11,122 nt of DNA, taken from an uncultured Bacteroidota bacterium. GTDB taxonomy: Bacteria; Bacteroidota; Bacteroidia; 2-12-FULL-35-15. Below are positions 5,578-11,122 of the stretch, piece after piece (positions within the stretch are counted from its first letter, which is position 1; each line of letters begins with the position of its first letter). Location: positions 1 through 11,122 of the forward strand of contig CAIRRW010000390.1 in the NCBI GenBank assembly GCA_903881065.1, read 5' to 3'. The notes below the pieces were generated by a model. That model was given only the letters and a program-made list of their open reading frames with translations. It did not search any database and was not told the origin of the DNA. A program made the position numbers and the translations under genes.

Positions 5578-6630
5578 ATGAAGAACATTATTATAATTAT
5601 TATAGTGATTGCGGTGATGCTTGGATTGAAATTTATTTTCTTCCCTGCACAGTCTGACCAGTCGAAACAGCCGCAACAGGCAAAAGCGATGGCAACAAAT
5701 GTGTCGGTATATGTAATAAAAGCAGAGAAGCTGGAAAATATACTTACTGCTTCGGGCACTATAGTGGCGAATGAAGATGTGGAGCTGAAACCGGAAATTG
5801 CGGGTAAAATAATTTCGTTGCCTTTGAAAGAAGGTACCGAAGTAACACAGGGGCAATTATTGGTGAAGATTAATGATGCAGACTTTCAGGCGCAGCTGAA
5901 AAAACTTCAATTGCAATATGATTTGGCAGATAAAACATTAAAACGTCAGGCGGAATTATTAAAGATAAACGGAATAAGTCAGTCTGATTTTGATGTCTCA
6001 CAAAATGCAGTGAATACAATAAAAGCGGATATGGAATATGTGCAGTCGCAGATTGCAAAGACAGAGATCCATGCGCCATTTAATGGAATAATTGGGTTAA
6101 AAAATGTGAGCGAAGGAGCCTATGTAAGTATAGGAACAGTGATTGCTACTGTGCTACAGATTGACCCTGTGAAGATTGATTTTTCCGTATCAGAGCGTTA
6201 TGTTCCATTTATTAAAAAAGGTGTGAAAGTGCTGTTTAATATAGCAGGATTGAAGGACAGCATCAAAGGAGAAATATATGCTGTGGAACCTAAAATAGAT
6301 ATAAATACGCGTACATTTATGGTGCGTGCCATTTGTCCAAATAAAGACAGAAGCATATTTCCCGGTGCTTTTGCCGACTTGAAAGTATTGCTTACAGATA
6401 TTGAAGATGCTGTGATGGTGCCTACTGAAGCAATAATACCGGAGCTGAGAGGTAATAAAGTATATACAGTAAAAAATGGAAAAGCAAAACCTGTAGCAGT
6501 TGAAACAGGAATACGCAACAGTGTTAAGGTGCAAGTGTTGAAGGGGTTGCAGATAGGCGATACAGTGGTTACAACAGGCTTGATGCAATTGAGACCCGAT
6601 ATGCCTGTTAAAATAATTTCATCAAAGTAG
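5578..6630 (+). CDS. RND efflux periplasmic adaptor (membrane fusion protein, HlyD/AcrA type)
   Basis: A 350-residue adaptor that links the inner-membrane RND pump to the outer-membrane channel. An N-terminal hydrophobic segment (residues 3-22, rich in Ile) is a membrane anchor or uncleaved signal; there is no lipobox Cys. The barrel-sandwich (lipoyl-like) halves lie at about 65-99 (VELKPEIAGKIISLPLKEG) and 160-195 (IHAPFNGIIGLKNVSEGAYV), separated by a short alpha-helical hairpin (about 101-160). The beta-barrel domain follows (about 198-275) with the typical INTRTFMVRA (242-251), and then the membrane-proximal domain (about 278-348: VPTEAIIPE, then LQIGDTVVTTGL). The ATG is preceded by AGAGGAAT, a recognisable ribosome-binding sequence. 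It is co-directional with the MarR gene 13 nt upstream and the pump gene 54 nt downstream. The substrate is unknown. Confidence 0.95.
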   Translation: MKNIIIIIIVIAVMLGLKFIFFPAQSDQSKQPQQAKAMATNVSVYVIKAEKLENILTASGTIVANEDVELKPEIAGKIISLPLKEGTEVTQGQLLVKINDADFQAQLKKLQLQYDLADKTLKRQAELLKINGISQSDFDVSQNAVNTIKADMEYVQSQIAKTEIHAPFNGIIGLKNVSEGAYVSIGTVIATVLQIDPVKIDFSVSERYVPFIKKGVKVLFNIAGLKDSIKGEIYAVEPKIDINTRTFMVRAICPNKDRSIFPGAFADLKVLLTDIEDAVMVPTEAIIPELRGNKVYTVKNGKAKPVAVETGIRNSVKVQVLKGLQIGDTVVTTGLMQLRPDMPVKIISSK

Positions 6631-6648
6631 GAGATTAAGAATACCTTT

Positions 6649-6674
6649 TTAGAATTTAGATATTAGAATTTAGA
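6649..6674. repeat. Short AT-rich direct repeat between adaptor and pump genes
   Basis: TTAGAATTTAGA occurs at 6649-6660 and 6663-6674, and a further TAGAATTT follows at 6671-6678. The repeats fill most of the 54-nt gap, and the pump start codon follows at 6685 with no strong ribosome-binding sequence. It could be simple slippage or a leader that tunes pump translation. Confidence 0.5.
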
Positions 6675-6684
6675 ATTTCAAATT

Positions 6685-9600
6685 ATGAATATATCATCAG
6701 TAAGCATTAACAGACCTGTATTGGCAATAGTAATGTCGGTGATTATTATTTTGTTTGGCGGCATAGGTTATAAATATCTTGGTGTGCGCGAATATCCATC
6801 TATTGATCCACCCGTAATAACAGTGAAAACAAGTTATTCGGGAGCCAATGCGGATGTAATAGAATCGCAGATAACAGAGCCGCTTGAAAAATCGATCAAC
6901 GGTATAGAAGGTGTCAGAACCATTACATCATCAAGCGCGCAGGGCAGCAGTACCATTACTGTTGAGTTTAATCTGGATGCCAATCTGGAAGCAGCAGCAA
7001 ATGATGTGCGTGATAAAGTGTCTCAGGTGGTACGTTTGCTTCCGCAGGATATAGACGGGTTGCCTACAGTTACCAAATCAGATGCTAACTCAGATGCCAT
7101 TGTAGCTTTAACATTGCAGAGTGATACTAAAACACAATTACAGGTAAGTGATTTTGCAGAGAATGTTATTGCTGAACGGCTGCAAACAATACCCGGTGTG
7201 AGCACAGTACAGATTTGGGGACAGAAGAAATACGCAATGCGGCTGTGGATGAATCCTTCTAAAATGGCTGCTTACGGCATCACTCCGCAGGATGTTAAAC
7301 TTGCATTGGATAAAGAAAATGTAGAGTTGCCTTCCGGTAAAGTGGTTGGATTAAATACAGAATTGACAGTAAATACAAAAGGGAAATTTATTACTGAAGA
7401 TGATTTTAATAATATGATTGTTAAGTCGGACGGTAATTTAATAGTACGCTTCAAGGATATTGGAAACGCAACATTGGGTGCTGAACTGGAGGAAACAATG
7501 CTTCGTCAGTCGGGCATACCGATGATTGGATTAGGATTGGTGCCACAACCGGGAGCCAATTATATTGCTATAGCCGATGAGTTTTATAAGCGTGTTGATC
7601 AGATTAAAAAAGATTTGCCAAAAGATTACCAGATGGGTATTGCTCTTGATAATACTAAATTCATCAAGCGTTCCATATCCGAAGTAAAGGAAACATTGAT
7701 TATTGCAATTGTACTGGTTGTATTGATTATTTATCTGTTCTTTCGCGACTGGCTGATAGCCTTCCGTCCATTGATTGATATACCTGTTTCGCTTATTGGT
7801 GCATTCTTTATAATGTACCTGATGGGCTATTCAATCAATGTACTTACATTGCTTGCCATAGTGCTTGCAACAGGTTTGGTGGTGGATGACGGTATTGTGG
7901 TAACTGAAAATATATTTAAAAAGGTGGAGGCAGGCATGACTCCTATTGAAGCGGCACATGCAGGTTCGAAGGAAATATACTTTGCAGTTATTTCTACTTC
8001 ATTAACGCTTGCCGCAGTATTTATGCCGGTAATATTTCTTGAAGGATTTGTTGGTCGTTTATTTCGAGAGTTTGGAGTGGTCCTTGCCGGAGCTGTATTA
8101 ATATCGGCATTTGTATCGCTTACATTAACACCAATGCTTAATGCCCGATTGATACGCAAAACACAAAAGAAAAGCCGTTTTTATGATATGACTGAACCGT
8201 TTTTTGAGAAGATGGTAAGTACGTATCACCGTTCATTATCAGGTTTTATGACAAGAAGATGGTGGGCTTTTATTATAGTTGGTTTGTGCAGCGCATTTAT
8301 ATTTATTGTCGGCAGCATGGTTCCTTCCGAACTTTCACCTCTTGATGACAGAAGCTGGATAAGGCTTATGGTTACAGCTCCTGAAGGGGCATCGTATGAA
8401 TATACTGATGGGTTTATGCAGAAACTTTCCACTTTTGGAAATGATTCTATACCTGAAAAGAAAATATTCCTGACTGTTACGGCTCCAAGCTTTGCAGGTT
8501 CGGGTTCTGTAAATTCAGGCATGGTACGTCTTGTGCTTACCGAACCGAATGAGCGTAAACGTTCTCAGCAACAGTTAGCTGATTATCTTACAAAGAAAAC
8601 AAAAGGATTCCCTGAAGCAAAAACATTTGTGCTGCAGGAACAAACCATTTCGTCAAGTGCAGGAGCTCGTGGCGGCTTGCCTTTGCAGTTTGTATTGCAG
8701 GCTCCTAATTTCGAAAAGCTGAAAGAAAAACTTCCTTTGTTTCTTGAAGAAGCAAACAAAAGCAAAGTGTTTCAAGTGGTTGATGTTAATTTAAAATTTA
8801 ATAAACCGGAACTGAATATTTCGATTGACAGAAATAAAGCAAAGGCAATTGGTGTTTCAGTAAATGATATTGCTTCAACATTGCAGTTGGCATTAAGCGG
8901 TCAGCGTTTCAGTTATTTTAATCTGAATGGAAAACAATATCAGGTAATAGGGCAACTGGCAAGGAATGACAGAGATGAACCGATGGATTTAAAATCATTG
9001 TATGTAAGAAATAATAAAGGTGAATTGATACAGCTTGACAATATGGTTTCGATGAAAGAACAAAGCAGTCCGCCGCAATTGTATCATTACAATCGTTATC
9101 AGGCAGCCACTGTTTCTGCAGGAATGGCTCCCGGCAAAACAATGGGTGACGGTATTAAGGAGATGCAACGCATTGCAGACAAGGTTTTGGATGATTCGTT
9201 TTCAACTGCATTGGCAGGTGCTTCAAGAGATTTTACAGAAAGTTCTTCCGGAATTTTATTTGCATTCCTGTTGGCACTTGTAATTATTTATCTGGTATTG
9301 GCTGCTCAGTTCGAAAGTTTCATTGACCCGTTCACCATAATGTTGACAGTACCGCTGGCCTTATGCGGAGCATTACTTTCGTTGTGGTATTTCAATCAGA
9401 CATTAAATATATTCAGCGAAATAGGTATTATTATGTTGATAGGACTTGTAACCAAGAATGGAATCTTAATTGTGGAGTTTGCCAATCAGTTGAAAGAGCA
9501 GGGCAAATCGGTGCGTGAAGCAATACAGGAAGCTGCCGCTGCACGTTTACGACCTATATTAATGACGAGTATAGCCACTTCTCTTGGAGCATTACCTATA

Positions 9601-9753
9601 GCACTGGCATTGGGAGCAAGCGGTAAAAGCCGTATGGCAATGGGTATTGTTGTAGTTGGCGGTGTAATGTTTTCGCTTATGCTTACACTTTATGTAATAC
9701 CTTCTATTTATTCTTATTTTTCAAAAGAACATAAAAAAGATGTATCAAAATAA
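6685..9753 (+). CDS. RND multidrug efflux pump, inner-membrane subunit (AcrB/MexB-like, HAE1 type)
   Basis: A 1022-residue proton-driven exporter of full family length. It has an amphipathic start and TM1 (SVSINRPVLAIVMSVIIILF, 5-24), two large periplasmic loops, and two clusters of membrane segments (about 335-540 and 850-1010). The proton-relay residues of AcrB are present: Asp401-Asp402 in GLVVDDGIVV (TM4), Lys924 in GLVTKNGILIVEF (TM10), and Arg954 and Thr961 in ARLRPILMT. The family motifs SLTLTPMLNARL and GANADVIESQITEPLE are also intact. The Asp pair and full porter domain point to hydrophobic or amphiphilic drug-type substrates rather than metal ions (CusA/CzcA type), but the substrate cannot be predicted. 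It would form a trimer with the adaptor encoded upstream and the TolC-like channel encoded downstream; the latter gene overlaps its 3' end by 14 bp, implying translational coupling. Confidence 0.97.
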   Translation: MNISSVSINRPVLAIVMSVIIILFGGIGYKYLGVREYPSIDPPVITVKTSYSGANADVIESQITEPLEKSINGIEGVRTITSSSAQGSSTITVEFNLDANLEAAANDVRDKVSQVVRLLPQDIDGLPTVTKSDANSDAIVALTLQSDTKTQLQVSDFAENVIAERLQTIPGVSTVQIWGQKKYAMRLWMNPSKMAAYGITPQDVKLALDKENVELPSGKVVGLNTELTVNTKGKFITEDDFNNMIVKSDGNLIVRFKDIGNATLGAELEETMLRQSGIPMIGLGLVPQPGANYIAIADEFYKRVDQIKKDLPKDYQMGIALDNTKFIKRSISEVKETLIIAIVLVVLIIYLFFRDWLIAFRPLIDIPVSLIGAFFIMYLMGYSINVLTLLAIVLATGLVVDDGIVVTENIFKKVEAGMTPIEAAHAGSKEIYFAVISTSLTLAAVFMPVIFLEGFVGRLFREFGVVLAGAVLISAFVSLTLTPMLNARLIRKTQKKSRFYDMTEPFFEKMVSTYHRSLSGFMTRRWWAFIIVGLCSAFIFIVGSMVPSELSPLDDRSWIRLMVTAPEGASYEYTDGFMQKLSTFGNDSIPEKKIFLTVTAPSFAGSGSVNSGMVRLVLTEPNERKRSQQQLADYLTKKTKGFPEAKTFVLQEQTISSSAGARGGLPLQFVLQAPNFEKLKEKLPLFLEEANKSKVFQVVDVNLKFNKPELNISIDRNKAKAIGVSVNDIASTLQLALSGQRFSYFNLNGKQYQVIGQLARNDRDEPMDLKSLYVRNNKGELIQLDNMVSMKEQSSPPQLYHYNRYQAATVSAGMAPGKTMGDGIKEMQRIADKVLDDSFSTALAGASRDFTESSSGILFAFLLALVIIYLVLAAQFESFIDPFTIMLTVPLALCGALLSLWYFNQTLNIFSEIGIIMLIGLVTKNGILIVEFANQLKEQGKSVREAIQEAAAARLRPILMTSIATSLGALPIALALGASGKSRMAMGIVVVGGVMFSLMLTLYVIPSIYSYFSKEHKKDVSK

Positions 9754-11053
9754 AACATATTTTCTTTTATTTATTTGTTTATTCATTGGCTTAATTGCCG
9801 GAGCTCAATCTGCACAGTTGACATTTGAGCAAGCTGTTGATATAGCGTTAAAGAATAATTATAATATTTCTATAGCAAAAAATCAGGAGAAAGAAGCAAA
9901 GAATGCAAACACGCTAGGCAATGCAGGTATGTTGCCAACAGTTGCCATTAATGCGTCCGGTGCATTTGCCAACAATGCAATAAAGCAGGAATACAACACA
10001 GGTGCAACAGTTGATAAATCGGGTATTGCATCAAAAAATATTACTACAGGAGTTTATCTTAACTGGACTATATTTGATGGTTTGAAAATGTTTGCCACCA
10101 AGGAACAGTTGTCTGTGCTGGAAAGTATGGGAATGCTGAATACTAAGGTGCAGATAGAAAACATGCTGGTAAAGCTTATCAATAATTATTATTCAATAGT
10201 TATGATAAAGCAGATGATTAAAGGGCTAAAGGAGAATATGGTTGTTTCGGAAGAACGATTGAAAATTGCTCAAAGGAAATTTGATATAGGTACCGCTTCA
10301 AAAGTTGATTTACTGCAGGCAAAAGTAGATTTGAATGCACAGAAGGCATCATTGATTCGTGAGAACACATTGCTTACCGATGCAAAGGAAACTCTTAATC
10401 AGTTATTGATATTGCCTGTGGATAAAGACTTTGACGTGCTTGACACTATACCTTTAATGAATGATTATAAATACGAAGATTTAAAAAATTCCATCACCGC
10501 AAAGAATACAGATTTACTTTTTGCTCAACGGAATATTGATAATTATAAATCTATAGTGAAGGAAACTAGAGGCAATTATTTTCCTAAGTTGAATCTGAAT
10601 GCCAATTATCTTTTCAGCCGTGCCGATAATCAGGCGGGGCTAATATTGCTGAATCAAAACCTTGGACTTAATGTTGGCTTTACTGCTAGCTGGACTATCT
10701 TCAATGGTTTTAATACCGCTAATCTTATTAAGAATCAAAAATTGGATGTGGAGAATTCGGCATTGGCTTATGAAAGTTTAAAAACACAAACGCAATTAAG
10801 TTTAATAAAAGCTTTTAAAAAGTATGCTGACGATATTTCTGTGCTTGCCCTGCAGGAGGATAATAAAAAACTTGCAAAAGAAAACCTGGACATTGCGCTG
10901 GAGCTTTTCAGAGTAGGAACTACCAATTCAATACAACTGCAAACCGCACAACAGAGTTTTATTGATTCCATCAATCAGCTGGCTGATGCACGTTACAATG
11001 CCAAAATATCCGAAACTCAATTGCTGAAATTGAGTGGGGGAGTGGTGAAGTAA
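9740..11053 (+). CDS. TolC-family outer-membrane efflux channel (OMF)
   Basis: A 437-residue outer-membrane factor, the exit duct of the tripartite pump. The signal peptide (about 1-23, FLLFICLFIGLIAGAQS) is followed by LTFEQAVDIALKNNYNI, the typical first helix. The family's internal duplication is clear: the beta-strand motif WTIFDG (109-114) recurs as WTIFNG (318-323), and the helix motif FDIGTASKVDLLQAKVDL (181-198) recurs as FRVGTTNSIQLQTAQQSF (390-407). Each half supplies two beta strands and the long coiled-coil helices, and a trimer forms the pore and periplasmic tunnel. The N-terminal Cys13 sits inside the hydrophobic core, not in a convincing lipobox. The start codon lies within the pump gene (14-bp overlap), fitting a single operon. 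The gene is complete; no clear terminator is seen in the 69 nt that remain after its stop. Confidence 0.96.
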   Translation: MYQNKTYFLLFICLFIGLIAGAQSAQLTFEQAVDIALKNNYNISIAKNQEKEAKNANTLGNAGMLPTVAINASGAFANNAIKQEYNTGATVDKSGIASKNITTGVYLNWTIFDGLKMFATKEQLSVLESMGMLNTKVQIENMLVKLINNYYSIVMIKQMIKGLKENMVVSEERLKIAQRKFDIGTASKVDLLQAKVDLNAQKASLIRENTLLTDAKETLNQLLILPVDKDFDVLDTIPLMNDYKYEDLKNSITAKNTDLLFAQRNIDNYKSIVKETRGNYFPKLNLNANYLFSRADNQAGLILLNQNLGLNVGFTASWTIFNGFNTANLIKNQKLDVENSALAYESLKTQTQLSLIKAFKKYADDISVLALQEDNKKLAKENLDIALELFRVGTTNSIQLQTAQQSFIDSINQLADARYNAKISETQLLKLSGGVVK

Positions 11054-11122
11054 TTCTCCTTTGATTTATAGTTTAGGATGATGAATGAATGAACTCAGTC
11101 TTAAATGAAATATTTAAATAAG

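Noticed and set aside
5312..5856. Several minus-strand open frames opposite the MarR and adaptor genes
   Set aside because: They are antisense shadows with low-complexity Ile/Phe/Cys-rich translations and no domain; the plus-strand genes are unambiguous.
11054..11122. Possible terminator after the outer-membrane channel gene
   Set aside because: Only a weak A/T-only pairing (TTAAAT with ATTTAA, near 11101-11118) is present, with no GC stem or T-run. The real terminator may lie beyond the window.

Overview
The window looks like a chromosomal segment from a member of the Bacteroidota. It is AT-rich. Several genes are preceded by the Bacteroidota-type -7 promoter box TAnnTTTG rather than an E. 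coli-type -10/-35 pair. The protein set (LytTR response regulator, small HU protein, CocE/NonD-type secreted hydrolase, MarR-led RND efflux operon) fits that phylum. Genus or species cannot be assigned from what is visible.

Layout. Positions 1-410 hold a 21-bp tandem repeat array that runs off the left edge. It is followed by a strong hairpin (411-456). Positions 494-1156 (minus) encode an unrecognised 220-residue protein with a fibronectin-III-like C-terminus. The 406-bp gap 1157-1562 holds this gene's likely promoter, a pair of 21-bp-spaced direct repeats that look like a LytTR-type binding site, and a separate 131-bp element bounded by 17-bp inverted repeats. A LytTR response regulator (1563-2312, minus) and an HU-family protein (2554-2829, minus, with a clear intrinsic terminator) follow. 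The strand then switches. A secreted CocE/NonD hydrolase with the residue signature of alpha-amino-acid ester hydrolases occupies 3108-5000 (plus).

The right half (5082-11053, plus) is one apparent operon: MarR regulator, periplasmic adaptor, RND pump and TolC-like outer-membrane factor, which together would form a complete tripartite efflux machine. A palindrome just upstream of the MarR -7 box suggests autorepression of the whole operon.

The most noteworthy points are four. The first is the graded 21-bp palindromic array. The second is the inferred regulatory link between the LytTR regulator and the small 220-residue protein. The third is the MITE-like inverted-repeat element between those two genes. 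The fourth is the conserved carboxylate cluster in the hydrolase. No clearly new multi-gene system is visible; the efflux operon is a standard arrangement.
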